Positions 35,701 to 50,558 of a stretch of 64,000 nt of DNA are shown here, piece by piece. Origin of the DNA: Desmodesmus armatus. Its lineage: Eukaryota > Chlorophyta > Chlorophyceae > Sphaeropleales > Scenedesmaceae. Numbering within the stretch: the stretch's first letter is position 1; every line of letters starts with the position of its first letter. The notes under the pieces were generated by a model. The model made no database searches, was not told where the DNA came from, and saw only the letters and a list, made by a program, of their open reading frames with translations. The position numbers and the translations under genes were made by a program. The stretch lies in assembly GCA_007449985.2 (NCBI GenBank), contig VIIQ02000714.1, positions 124,001 to 188,000 of the forward strand, written 5' to 3'.

Positions 35701-38700
35701 CGACAGGACTGGCACACGTTTTTCGATACAGGCTGTCAAAGAGATACAGGCATATACTTTCTACTTCTGTGCTGGATGTTGACGCATGCCTGTGTGCCCT
35801 GCACTGCTGCTCTGCAGGTCGAAGCTGGGTTGTTGTGGGTCGTATGCAGACACCTTCAAGCAGCCCGGTGCTGCTGCCCACTCAATGGCCCGCACTGCCA
35901 ATTACAGGAAGGGCAAGGGACTGTACCCACGAGCAGGGCACACTGAGTGTGTGTGGATTACTCACCCATTGGATGATGCAATCCAGATCAACCGCCACAT
36001 CACACAGATTGGTTATGCAACCGGCACATGGTATGTAGCAGATCGGCACTATACACGGTTCAATAGCTGACGGCTTGTCGCAGTGCAAGCAAGCACTTTG
36101 CTGCATGTACTGGGGCCGAAAGCACCATGAACTGCATTTGCGTGTACACGGTTGCATCTGCGCTGTTTCCGCCAATATGCCTCCCTCATAGTGCTTTGCA
36201 GCCAAACCCTAGAACATGTTGCACAGCAGTCCATCTGACAATTAGAAGCTGGTTTGCAGTCAAGAGACGCTGCCGCTGAACACCTTCTTTCGCTTCCTTG
36301 CGTCCTGCTGCCTCGCTGCATCTGCCACGCAGCTACTTCGGTGACGCCGTCAACACCTGCGGGGGTCCTTTCTGCGACGGCCTCACCATCACGGTGCAAG
36401 CCGAAGTCTACGAAACCTACGCACTCAGCAAGCGGCCTCCTCAGCCCCGCAACAGTGACAATTCCTGTAAGGAACTCAACCTACAGCGCCAACTACCCTA
36501 CGGCAACCAAAAACCATACAGCAACTCCGGGCCACCGTACGGTGGGGAACATCAGGGCTTGCAAAGAGCTACCTCTGCTCCCATACCCCACAGTGCCTTG
36601 GCTCTCCCAGGCGCCGGTGGCAGCTCCAAACTATCAGATATGGTCGAGTCCAAGACCCCGCAGCCTCCGCGCAGCTCGGGCATCGGTATGTTTTCTCCCC
36701 ACAGTGCCAACAGCCCTCCCCTTAGCCCTGGTGTGTTCTCTCGCGACCCTTCTCACAGTGGTGTCCACAGCCACATTGGACACAACTCACACAGCGCTAT
36801 GGAGAAACCTCTTGCCGACGAATGGAGCGAGCTGCCGCCCAGTAGTAGCACCCCCAGCACCAACACCCTTGCGACCCCTCCACCAACCACCCAACCCAGC
36901 AACGCCCCAAACCAGCACCAAACTGACAAGCCTCCCCAGCCTACAGGAGCATCAAGCCCTGCCACTCCCAAGCCCAGTAGTAACATAGGATCCCTCGGAG
37001 GCAGTAACCCACCCCTGGCTGGGGCCAAAGCCCCTCAGCCGTCCCAAGTCAACCCCCCAGCACAAGGCAACACCCTGCCATCACAGGACAAGCTTCCCAC
37101 CAGCCCGAAGGTGCCTTCTGAACCTTCCAAGGACGCAATCCAAGCCCCACACAGCCCTCCCACCCTGCCGACCCCAGGCAGCAGCAGCAGCAGCAATGCA
37201 GCATTAGGGCCGGCTGCCCCTCACCATGAACCCCAGGCAGCTGCTGTTCAGCCAGTAAAGACCCGGCCCCAGCCAACCCTGCAGGATGAGCTTGCTGCAG
37301 GCAGTAAGGATAGGACCTTGGCAACTGGAGATAACCACTTTGAGGCTCATGGGGGTACCACTCTGGCAGACCCTGCTCCCCTGGGTGACAGTGCTGGCAT
37401 CCACAGCCCAGGTGTGTTGTTTGAAGAACTTTTTGAATGCAACTCCTCGGGCAGTGTTTAGTTCACCTTATGCTGTTCCTGAGACCCTTACTCAAGTGGC
37501 AGTGCATGCAAGTGCATTGCTGCGCACTCTGCACAAAAATCCTGTCTCACTGATCAACTCTGTAAGGCATCCAATCACCCATGCACTGCCTGCTGCCTTC
37601 ACATCACAGGCCACGGACAAGGCCAGGGGCTGCATGCACCACGCCCAGCACACCAAGACAGGACATTGGCCGGCCCTGCTCCCGGCTCCAGCATCGGCAT
37701 TGGTGTAGGCGGTCCTAGCTCCTTCAGCCAGTCAGCTGCTAAGCCACCCACTGGAGGCCCCCCACTCCAACAAGGACGCAACTCACCCCCACAAGACAGA
37801 ACCCTGGATACTCCAGGAGCGAATGCAGGCAGCATGCCAGCCCGGCAAATTGGTCTGGGCGGACTCGGCGGAATTGGAGGCCCACAAACAGCCCCAAGCC
37901 GCGCACCTCAGTCTCGGACCCTGGACGCGCCAATGCCACCAAGGAGTGCACCCACGGCGCCACAGTACAACAGTCGGACCCTCGACGGCCCTGCACCGGT
38001 ACCTGCGCCAAGGCAACCAGTGCCTCAGGAACGCAGAACACTGGATGGGCCACGCCCGGCTCCACGGCAGATGCCGCCTAGTGGCAGGGGCAGGGCTGCG
38101 ATGGGCCGCCCAGGGCCACCGCAACCTCAGCAGCCCCAGCCGAACCTTCAGCGTGCTCGCAACGCCCAAGACCGAGCCCAGCAGGTGCTTGACAATATGC
38201 TGGATACCCGGAAGAGCAAGTGTCAGTACACTCATTCACCGCGCGCGACGATTTGCGCCTGAAGCCACAGCCGCAGCATTCCGGTAGCCTCCAAAGCACC
38301 AGGGATAGAGGCATCGGGACCATGCCAGTCAGCACCCCTGCTGGTGCTCCTAGGATGAGGAGGGCGACCGGCCCGCCACCCAGCACTTCCACTGAAGAGC
38401 CGGAGCTGTCCTCTGACTACAAGACTTTGAGCCCAGAAGGCATGGCCGCAATCCGCGACGCGCTCGACACCGCACGGCAAACGCTCGAGAAGCTGCAGCG
38501 GCAGTCTGCAGCTGCCGGCATTACTGACGTCTCAACAGCGGCAGAGCCTGAGCCTCGGCGCCCAGCCAGGGCACCCTCATCTCGGCCGCCCCAAGGCAGA
38601 CGCATGCCATCGGATCGCCCCAGTGAAAGAACCGCAGCTTTTTCAGGAGCCAGGCCCAAGGCTGCGCCCCCTTCCAAGGGCACTGGGTCCATCGGTATGA

Positions 38701-39929
38701 ACATCGGGGACATCACCAAAGACTTCTTCTCCCGCGGCAGTGCCTCTTCCATGGCCCTGCTGGAGAAGGGATCTCGGGCCCTGCTGTCTCTGGATGACGT
38801 TGCCGCAGGCACAGCTGCTGCTGCTGAATCAGCTGCTCTGGTGTCAGCTCAGTTGGTGACTCACCCCCCGCCGTCAGAGCAAACGACAGATGCAGGCTCA
38901 AACGAGGCTAGCAGCCCTTCTGCATCTGCTGTTCGTATCTTCCAGCAGGTGGAGGATGCCCCCATGTCGGCACCCGCATCATCTGTGGGTCTTCAGCAGA
39001 AAGCAGAGACCCCGACGCCGGCGCCTGCTGTCCGCGTTGTTCAGCAGACAGTAGATGACGCATTGTTTACACCAGCAGTGCGTGTGGTTTCGCAGACGCC
39101 GGAAGGCCCCTTGCCAGCGCAGCCCGTGCGCGTGGTTCAGCAAACAGCAGATGCGCCAGTGTCAACAGCTGCTGTGCCCGTGGTTCAGCAGGCAGCAGAA
39201 GGCGCCACAGCACAGATCGCATCTGTGGATCTGGGGCACAACGCACACTCCGCAGCCAAACCAGGGGCTGCAACAGCTGGCTATGCAGCACAGTTTGTTG
39301 CGCAACGAGCTGCTTACACACCAACTGCACAGCTCGCAGGTGCACCCACTGCAACAGCAGCACAGACAGCAACCTCACTGCCAGGACCCAAGGTCCAGCC
39401 GGCAGCCGTGCCCCCTGCTTCCCCTGCTTATCAGGCTGGCGGAGTGCCGACCTTCAAGGCTCAAGTGCTGTCAAGCACTGCTGCAGGCACCACCGTTGCA
39501 CTATCAGCGCAGCTGGCAGAAACTGATGCAGCTTTGGAGGCCGCGGATGCAGCAGCAGACAGCGGTGTCAAGGCCAGCACTGCATCTTTTTTGCCTGGTG
39601 GATTTAGCAGCAAGCCCACCATCGGCTCGAGTGTGCGACCACCTCAACCGGGACAGCGCACCCCAAGCGGAACAGCTGCGTCGTCCGCCAGCGAACGACC
39701 GAAGCTTTGGGGAGGAAAGGCGATCGTGCTGTCTGGTCAGATCACGTCTGTGGTGGGGCCGCGTCAAGATTTCAAGTTTGAAAGTGGAGTCGTGGAGTAC
39801 GTAGCGCAGTTCCACGGGCAACCGCTGATAGGGCCAGCAGCTGCCGCTGCTCTCTCTTCGGATGCGCCCTACGTGAAAGACAAGGTGTACAGTTGGGTTT
39901 TCGACGAGGGAGCGGAGCAGTACGTGTGA
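32734..39929 (+). CDS. Very large secreted Pro/Ser-rich protein, seven exons
   Basis: Exons are 32734-33431, 33792-34885, 35240-35339, 35818-36030, 36333-37411, 37610-38219 and 38303-39929. All are in phase, totalling 1806 residues. The last intron (83 nt, weak GTGTCA donor) is the least certain, and the locus could be two genes. MKLLSILSILLIILSSAAAV is a signal peptide, followed by RVLLQ. Residues about 230-595 are Pro/Gly/Gln-rich (GPYAGPGPYPAGP style, extensin-like). Residues about 598-750 form the only Cys-bearing module: DGICLRQVEAADC, KLGCCGSYADTFKQP, HTECVWITHP, CYFGDAVNTCGGPFCDGLTI. It may be a pherophorin-like ectodomain, with low confidence. Next come a Pro/Ser region, five RTL-D-x-P repeats (about 1077-1205), six 16-residue VRVVQQT repeats (about 1475-1570) and a possibly globular tail. 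Probably a cell-wall or matrix protein. Confidence 0.5.
33541..33600 (+). repeat. AGT trinucleotide-rich stretch in intron 1
   Basis: An imperfect (agt)n run (agtagtaatagtagtggtag...) lies in the first intron of the large secreted-protein gene. Just before it, at about 33436-33492, 'gtaggccctatgagcct' occurs twice, separated by (agcc)n. Confidence 0.6.
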
Positions 39930-40819
39930 AGCAATTTGCAGTAAGCGGCAGCCTGGGATGGTGTGTTTGGCGAACAACTTGGTTCATTATATTTATGGCT
40001 GGCATCGTGCAGGCACGAGCATGAATCGGTCTTTTGAGTTGCGGAGGCTGCAACGTCTCTTGCGCTGTGCCATGGCTGCACACTTTTGGCCCAATAATTG
40101 GGCAGGCTGAACTTGGGCCGGGTGCAACGTTGCTGACAGGCTTGACGGGTTGTGTGCTTGTTCTTGGAAGATACATTGGCCATACCTTGCATATCACTTA
40201 CCAGTGGTGGCATCGGCAAGGATGCTCCCATGTGAGCCCCGCTGCTGTTCCTAGCCAGTCATGCATCTCTCATAGGGGTCTGGGGCAACCCACGTTCATT
40301 GCAACTGCAGCGACAACTGGCCAGGCTGCTGCACGGTGCACTTTGTTTGGCACTCAAGGGATCCACGTCATCGCAGTGCGCATGGAAATGGCAGGCTGCG
40401 TGCTAGTCACTTGCTGAGCTTCTGAGTAGTGTGTGCACTGTCTGGCCTGAGTGCGCCCTCTCTGGGCCTGGAGCTACCCTTTTACATATTATGGCCTGCA
40501 CATGCTAGTGCTTGCCGCAAGTCCCAATTGGACCAGTTGCCACATTGACGTGCTCAGCTGCTCCATACCATTCCGTTGCCGTGCTGGGTGACAACAATTT
40601 GTGGCCATGGCAAATGAGCGTCAGGGAACTTATTCTAGGGTGTGTAGGCCACTGCTAGGCTCTAGTGTGTCTGTTGATTGGACCAACATGGCTCATACTC
40701 AGCCAAGCTGTACTTGCACCACGTCGCCTGGTAGCCAATTATAAGTCTTAGTGACTCTGGTGTACGACACCAAGAGTCTTGTTGCGGCAGCCTGGGTTAT
40801 GAGGTGTTTTTGCAATTGG

Positions 40820-40865
40820 CACATGTATGCCGCAATTGATAGCTACCATGTGCGGCATACATGTG
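40820..40865. repeat. Perfect inverted repeat, 15-bp arms
   Basis: cacatgtatgccgca (40820-40834) and tgcggcatacatgtg (40851-40865) are exact reverse complements around a 16-nt spacer. Possible uses are a MITE end, a hairpin in RNA, or chance; nothing nearby decides. Confidence 0.8.
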
Positions 40866-42103
40866 CTGATGGAACCTATAGCCACTTGTTGGTACCATCA
40901 AACAGCTGTACCGAGCTACTACAATGCTAAAAATGTGGTGTTTCTTGGTACATATTGTGCCTGCCCTCTTGCAGTGGCAGAGCAAACAGCAGAATGTTAA
41001 TTGCGGCACTTTGCATAGTTGTATGTTCTTGCTCCTCACGATCAACCCTGTAGAAAGCCACAAGCACATCGTGCTGTGCAACAGCTGCTGTGTGCAGTCT
41101 GGAGCACCTGTTGGTTGGCGTCAAGCTGCTCTTGTAGACACTCTGTGCTCACATGGTCACAAGTCCGTTGGTGTTGTGACCACATTGAAAGTTTCGTCCT
41201 CATACATACTCGCACCAGATGGTGTCGTGTGGTGCTGCTGACTACAGTAGGTCAGGCGATTGCAGCTAGACATCCAGTATCTGGCCGCCCTCTGTATGAT
41301 TACAGTGGTGCTATGGCAGCACCCGCACCAGAGCTGTACAGCTTTTGGGGTGACCATCTGCCCTTGCCAGGGCATGTATGTACATTTGTCTTAGATCTGT
41401 GTTGTTGCAGCTTCCACACAAAGGCATGTGTTTGAAAGGTTTTGCCTGCAGTGTGCTCATCTGTAATTGACTCCCATTGCAGCAAAGCGAGTGGTGCACA
41501 TCAAGACCAACAAATAGTTTCCGTGGTTCCCAAACTGGTGCCGATTCAGGTGCAGAGCTGACGAGATTTATGCAGGAACTGTGGCAATTGACAAGGCTGT
41601 GAGGTTCCAACATGATTGTCAACGCTTGGCTGTAGCATCCCAGCCTTGCTTGAGCTGCCTGCAGCGAAGTTTGACTGCCAACCGCCTAGATCCCTTGGCA
41701 GACGCGGCTGCCGAGAACGGCATTACTACCTTTTTATTGAACTCAGCCCTATCACGTTCAGCAACGCGGCTGTCTTGCAGTAGCTACTGCTAGCATCTTT
41801 CTGTTGGTGGATCCTCTGAAGGGCACCCTTTCGACGCAATGTTTTGTGAAACATTTGAGATCTCAAGGACAACTCAAGGTCAACTCCCAACTCCAAGGGG
41901 AGTCCGCGTCGTTGCATGACAGCCAACTGATCACAACTGGGGTTTGATTCCACCTGTTCAACAGAAGAGCTGTGAGCAGTGCAGTGTGCTGTCAACTGGC
42001 TGAATAGATTTTGTGAAGGCTTGATGCGCAAGCTGGCCGTGATGGTGCTCGTGAGGGGTCGCCAGGTAGGGGCACGCAAATGTTGGTGGAGAGGGTGGCG
42101 GAT

Positions 42104-42150
42104 ATGCACACTGGAGTGGGTGGGTAACCCACCCACCCTCCAGTGTGCAT
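42104..42150. repeat. Near-perfect hairpin, about 20-bp arms
   Basis: atgcacactggagtgggtgg followed by gt, and acccaccctccagtgtgcat, form a stem of about 20 bp with one small bulge and a very short loop. There are no T-runs or coding context. It lies about 140 bp upstream of the candidate exon at 42292. Confidence 0.75.
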
Positions 42151-42291
42151 ACAGGATGCACTTTGAATGCTTCACCTCCTTGAGTACACAAGTCTACCTA
42201 TGCATAGCACCTGGAAAGATGTATTCTCCTTTGCATGCTTTCCTTGTTTCCTTGCATGCTGACGTACAAGCCACCTTCCTGCAACCTGCAG

Positions 42292-42744
42292 GGCATGCGC
42301 TGCAAGGCTCGCACCCACAAGGCACCAAAGGACCACCAGCAGACCTCAGCACAGCCAGCCATCCCTACTCCTAGGCCATCTCTCCCTTCTGCTGCAAGCT
42401 TTCGGCTCCAGCAGCTGCCAGCAGGGCTGCAGCAGCAGCCCAGCTCCAAAGTGAGCCACACCAGGTCACTGCTCAAACTACCCCCAGGCGCACTGATCAT
42501 CACCCGCCCAAGCAGCATGCAGCACCAGCACCACAAACGCAGCCTCCTGTCACAACAACAGCAGCAGCAGCTTGCAGCTGGCGTGCAACGGAAGCAGGTA
42601 GTAGCTGCGGATGCATCACACAGCAGCAGGGCAGCTTCCCTGAGCAGTAGCAGGAAGCTGGAAGCAGCGAGGGCATATGCAGCAGCAGCACAGGCAAAGC
42701 AGCAGGGAGAGCTGAAGCCTTCTGCAGACCGCCTACGGAGCAAG
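42292..42744 (+). CDS. Gln/Ser-rich hypothetical exon
   Basis: A 151-codon open segment is bounded by an acceptor (ttcctgcaacctgcag) and a donor (AGCAAG|gtgcac). It encodes GMRCKARTHKAPKDHQQTSA at the start, then Pro/Ser/Gln-rich sequence with poly-Gln, and a helical end, SSRKLEAARAYAAAAQAKQQ. The ATG at 42295 could be the start. The frame also stays open from 42235 to 42831 without splicing. The style resembles the disordered tails of other genes in the window; no domain is recognised and no confident partner exon was found (one candidate acceptor is ccttttcag near 43070). Confidence 0.35.
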
Positions 42745-45384
42745 GTGCACCCTTGGCCATACTACAAACCTCACCGTACGCACGACCTTGTTACACTGTG
42801 GTGCAACAAGACGAGCGTCTTTACGCTGTGAGGGACCAAGGCGATAAAGCATACGGTATTACTTCTATTATTGGTGGCTCTGGTGGGTGTGCCTCCCGGC
42901 TGTGTGGTAGCAGGTGCTGCGGCTTGGGGGCGGTGCTGAGGTTGCAGACAGCTTTGTCTTGTTGGGACTGCTGGTGGCACCTGCTGTTGTGCGCACCTGC
43001 ACTGTGCTGGGCATCCTGTTGAGGTGCATCCATGTCAGATCGGCTGGCAGCGCCTCTTGATCCTTTTCAGAACCAGCAAATGCAGCAGCTGTGTTGCTGT
43101 GTGCGTGGGCTGCACTATGTGACCTGTTGATGCGCATGGGTTGCTGCAGATGCTGCATGGTGCCCTCGCGTTATGGTGCTGACATGGGTTGCGCATTCTG
43201 TTTGGCAATGGCCGGTCGTTTGGTTGCGATGTCCTGTGTGTGCAATGATTGGCGTGCTGCTTTTGAAGTAAAGTTTGCTGGGGTTTGCAAGGAATTGGTG
43301 CGCCCTGGGGACGGGAAACTTCTTGCTGCGCATGTACAGCTTGTGGGTGTGGTACTAGTAGCAGTGTCTGTATCGTACATAGTTTGCTTGCGGAAGAATT
43401 TTGGGTCTTGTGACATGTATGCACGGCACCCTGCCTTGTTGTATCGGGGACATCTTTCCTGCATCCAATGCTGCTGGCAGAGTTTTGTTGTCACTACTGT
43501 TGTTGATGCCGCCTGTCACCTGTATTAGGCAAACAGGCTAGGCCAGGCTTTTGTTGTATGTGCACATACCACACGTGGGGTTGTGGCGCATGCCACATCC
43601 CTCTTCTGTACACTCGTCGTGCCGTCTGTGGATTGTGTGGTGCATACCGTTGGCTCCCAAGCTGGTGCATATCGGCGACTCACTTGCGGGGTGCAGTGAG
43701 TTCATCTGCTGGAGCTATGGTTCTAAGTGGGCCAGCATGATCTGCTTTCCTGTCAGCTCCAGGATGTTGGAAAGTAGTGCTGTGAGCTCGTTGTTGCAAT
43801 TGCTGTCTTGGCACTGTGCTGGCCTTGCTCTAGGTGACTTTGTGCCCCCACCTGTTTCGCACGCCCCCTTTCCCAATCCAACATGCTGCATGATCAGACT
43901 GTCACTACAAGCCAATTTGGCTTCCCAGCTTCGATTGGGCAAGATGCTGCTGCTGCAGGCAGCTGTTTGAGCTAGGCTGCTGAATTGAGGCAGACTATAT
44001 CAGTTTTCAGGGACTGGTGAGGGAACTTGAAAGCTGCACCAAGACCCCAGCTGTTGCAGTGGTGTTGTGCTGTGCGCTATTATGTTTTGCAAACTTGATC
44101 TGGACCAATGCACCGGGCCAGGTGTAAGGCTGGATATTTTGATGGGCAAGAGTGTTGGTTGGCATGGGTGTGTATTATCTAAGGGCGCCGTTTCAATAGT
44201 CAGCTGTGTGTGATTGTGGCCGCTCCCTTCAGCATGTTTCAGGTTTGTCACCTTGTGCTTGCGTGTGCCCGACTCCCTGCAGGCTTGTGTGTGTACAGTG
44301 CAGCAGAAGTGCTTACGTAAGTGTGCCCGGGCTGGGTGAGGCCACTCGAGGCAGGGCAGTTGCAGGTGCCGCATGGTTCCTGCCCCGTCGCAGCCAGCTG
44401 TGAATGCTGGCAGAGCCAGCTGCATGAAAGTGTGACTGATGTTGCTGCATGGCTGTTTTTTGCCTGTCCGTTTGTGCGTGGTTGCAGTCTCGGCAATGGT
44501 GCGGCCAGTTGGCTTCTTGCGTCAGACTCAGCTGTTGTAACATATCGCTGTTGTTGTATGTTTCTGCTGTCCATTCAGAAAGTGGTTGGGGGCAAAGGTT
44601 GTTACAAGTGGAACCTTTCACCGGTGGGTGGTACGACTTACACCGGATAAACTGGGTGGATCAAAAGGGTACCCGTCTACCGGTAGACGCATGTTGCCAG
44701 GAGACCTGCAGCAATACGGTCCAACAAGACCAGCACCCCAGAATCATGACACACACTGGCATTGCAACTGCAACACACCAAACATCATCGTGCATACATG
44801 ACTAAATGCAAGCTGGCAATTGCCGTGTGTACTGTAGAGCTCTTGGGGCAGCTGCCGCTGCCAATGACGCTGCGGCGCCACTTGTGATACTGTCCAGCGC
44901 ACATGGCAGAGTCTGCCATTGGTGGTGGGTGCATGCAGCAGTGCAGAGGCGGTGGTCCTTGGACAAGTCCAGGCAGGGTTCTGCCAAACATTCCTCAGGT
45001 ACCCCAAAAGTGATCTGTTACTGCTGGCACCAGCTTGAACAGCTGGTAGGGTAACCAGAAGGCTGCACACTCTGAGCATCGACTGGCAGTTGTTTTTGGC
45101 GTGTGAGGGTCCTATTCACTATGCATTTGTTGGCCATGGCGGTAATTGCAAGCGGTGGTAGCACCCACTACATAGCCGTGGGCATCCGTGGGACGGAGCC
45201 GTGGACAACACGTCATAGCCCGCGTCACAATGTAACGGCAACGAGCACGGATAGTGGTTCGTTTGATATAAGGCCGCACGAAGTTTCTCGCACCAAATCG
45301 AGCCGCGCACTCGTCTGCAGACTTGCACGACACAAGGTGTTGGATTGCCATCGCTCTGTTTGCGTGACGTCGACAAGCTGCGAG
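42745..45384. other. Intergenic region
   Basis: No supported gene. An open frame at 43091-43528 is Cys/Val-rich without splice partners and is not called. A TATA-like atataagg at 45266-45273 lies about 115 nt upstream of the next ATG. Confidence 0.4.
45266..45273 (+). promoter_or_regulatory. TATA-like box of the six-cysteine gene
   Basis: atataagg in the context gtttgatataaggccgcacg, about 112 nt before the ATG at 45385. Position and sequence fit a core promoter; no start-site data are available. Confidence 0.4.
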
Positions 45385-45660
45385 ATGGCTTCTCCCAGGA
45401 TGATGCTGGCCTTTGCAACCATCGCGCTGATCATCAGCGCATTGCCCACAGCCGATGCGGGATTGCTGGGGTTGCTGGGGTACGGAATGTGCCAGTCAGG
45501 CTGCAACGGCGTCGCTGTTGCATGCTACTCAGCCGCTGGGTTCACATTTGGCACAGTCACTGCTGGAGTGGGCATTCCTGCTGTGCTTGTGGGCTGCAAC
45601 GCTGCTCTGGGAACTTGTATGGCAACCTGCGCTGCTGTTGCGCTTGCTCCAACCCTTTGA
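45385..45660 (+). CDS. Small secreted six-cysteine protein
   Basis: An intronless 91-residue protein. SPRMMLAFATIALIISALPT then ADA is a signal peptide. The mature part (about 66 residues) is very hydrophobic and Gly/Ala-rich, with six cysteines at 36, 40, 47, 71, 78 and 82. The spacing is C-x3-C-x6-C-x23-C-x6-C-x3-C, a mirror-symmetric pattern. It includes YGMCQSGCNGVAVACYSAAG and CNAALGTCMATCAAV. Two helices tied by disulfides would fit. From memory it resembles the family of small Cys-rich proteins that includes the zygote-specific ZYS3 of Chlamydomonas and similar proteins in fungi; treat this as a lead. The frame is open upstream to 45103, but the signal peptide at 45385 decides the start. 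Role unknown; secreted or wall-associated. Confidence 0.75.
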   Translation: MASPRMMLAFATIALIISALPTADAGLLGLLGYGMCQSGCNGVAVACYSAAGFTFGTVTAGVGIPAVLVGCNAALGTCMATCAAVALAPTL

Positions 45661-47027
45661 AAAGATGGTGAGTTATGCACTCTGTGCAGTTTGTTACAGA
45701 GTTGCACTTCTTGCAGCTGCAGCTTGCAGTTGTCGGCAGAGCCAGCAAAGCGTACTACGCTGGCAGCGGCGCTTTTTTCCTCAACATACCAGGCGCACGA
45801 CTCAGCCAAGGCCGTTGGCAGGCAGCTGCTGCTGAAACAAGAAGAGCCCGGCCTGATCACCCAGTGGTCACAGTGTGCTGCTGTGCCATATATATGCATG
45901 ACTTCGGCTAGCAGCCACGGTGTCTGACTGCATTAAATGTGCTGTCTGTCCGCAGGGTCCAGACCATTCGATGGCCTGTGGCAGGCTGTGCTGCAGCTGC
46001 TGCTCAACCAGCCCTGGCGGTGACAGCCATATTGTAGCCTACTAAGCACATCTACCGGCACAATATCATCAGGCCGATGCAAGGTTGTCAGTTGTGGTTT
46101 GTTAGGGTGGAGGTATCTGATCGGTTGAGGGATGCATGAGTGTGCCGCTCATGGTTGCCTTCGGTGCCCCGCTTTTCATGGGGTGTTGCCGCTGCCAGTC
46201 AAGTTGTGTACTATTGCATGTTTAAGAAGCTGTACTGTAACATATAAGAGCCTCCATCCTGGCCCTGCTGGCTTGGCAGTAACTTCCTTGTTGATGCACT
46301 GCGACACAACATATGACTTGGTTGGGCCTCTGATAAGCCAGACTTGGCACGCCAACATGGTACTTGAATGCATTCGCCATGCGCAGCACCTGCACACCAT
46401 TCATGGCACCCTGCTTTGGCCGTTGAAACAGTGATGATGCAGCATTATCACGTGATGTGCACAACAGCAGTCAGCAAATGGCATGAAACAAGCGAGACAC
46501 GATGCCCCAACAATACCTCAGCACACAAAGATTCGCCACAGCTGGCAGCAAAAAGCCAAGCACAAAGTACTGCCTTACAGTGAAGACACCAACAGCAAGG
46601 GCTGACTGCAGCCACAATGAGAAAGTCAATTCTCAACTTGATTGAACACCTTACTAGTAGTGCTGGCAATGAGAACACGGCCTGCAGCCCGCTCAGCCGA
46701 CACCAAAAGGCCAGCAAAGTACTACAGGAGACACCCGATGCAGGCGCACTGCATGTGGAAGCATGTCAGGGCACCCTTTGGTACTGCAACATGTTGCACT
46801 GTACAGTGCTTTGTGAATGGCATCAGCACTACACACCCATGGCAGCCTGATTGCTGAGCAACAGCTTGCTAGCTGAAAAACAGAGATTTGTGAGCCCTGC
46901 AACTCAGCCTGAGTGTGTCTGTGACAGTTGATCACCGACCGCACAGTACCGGGGCTGAATGAAGCAAAGGCGCAACACCTGCCATCCTTGTATGGCTACC
47001 AGCAGCACTTAAACAGCCAACATCATG
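45661..47027. other. Intergenic region
   Basis: 3' flank between the six-cysteine gene (+) and the 3' end of the first dienelactone-hydrolase gene (-), i.e. convergent. No gene is seen. Confidence 0.45.
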
Positions 47028-49990
<2,963 letters not shown>

Positions 49991-50029
49991 TCGCTGTTTC
50001 CTTTTTTTAAGGCCACTGTCTAGCTCCAC

Positions 50030-50558
50030 CTGCTCTGCTGCTTTGCACTGCCACCTAGCTACAGCAGCTCTATGAATGACAGGTCACTGCAGGTCAGTTG
50101 CAGGGTACCCAGCCAGCTTATTGAGATATGCGACAGGAAGCTTGAAAGAAAGAAAGAAAAAGAAAGTTCTTGTGGCAGTCACGAGGAACCGCGTCTCGGA
50201 TCGAGTTGGCCAGCAATCGCGATTACGGAATAATTAGATCATCAGGTACTGTGCAGTATAGCCAGTGTGTTTCGCAAAGGGGTCAAGAACGCATGAGACG
50301 ACGTGTTTTGGCTGCTCGTTACCCTATGTTGGTGCCATTGCCCATGGCTGCAGGTCACTTGCAGGTCACAGTCACACTGGTCACCCAAGTCACCCGTTTA
50401 TTGAAAGTTGCAACTACCTAGCACCCGGTAGTGTTCAGCAGTCCAGAGCACAACATCGGCAGAAGCAGCATCCAAGAATCAAGACTTCCGCACCAGACAC
50501 TTATGGCAGATGAGCACACACGCTTTCCATACACGCAAAGCATGAACTTCATGCGAAG
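50030..50558. other. Spacer between the two hydrolase genes
   Basis: No gene is seen. Upstream flank of hydrolase 1 and downstream flank of hydrolase 2; contains a (gaaa)n run at about 50145-50166. Confidence 0.5.

Larger units (their letters stand above)
39930..42291. other. Intergenic region with two hairpins
   Basis: No supported gene on either strand. It contains two inverted repeats, at 40820-40865 and 42104-42150, listed separately. Confidence 0.45.

Noticed and set aside
42198..42743. Cys/Ala-rich minus-strand frame opposite the candidate exon
   Set aside because: Antisense of Gln/Ser/Ala codons; composition is typical of a shadow frame.
43091..43528. 145-residue Cys/Val-rich plus-strand frame
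   Set aside because: No known family, no splice-consistent neighbours and no preceding promoter-like sequence.
45103..45384. In-frame N-terminal extension of the six-cysteine protein
   Set aside because: The internal ATG at 45385 starts a clean signal peptide, and a TATA-like box lies inside the extension.
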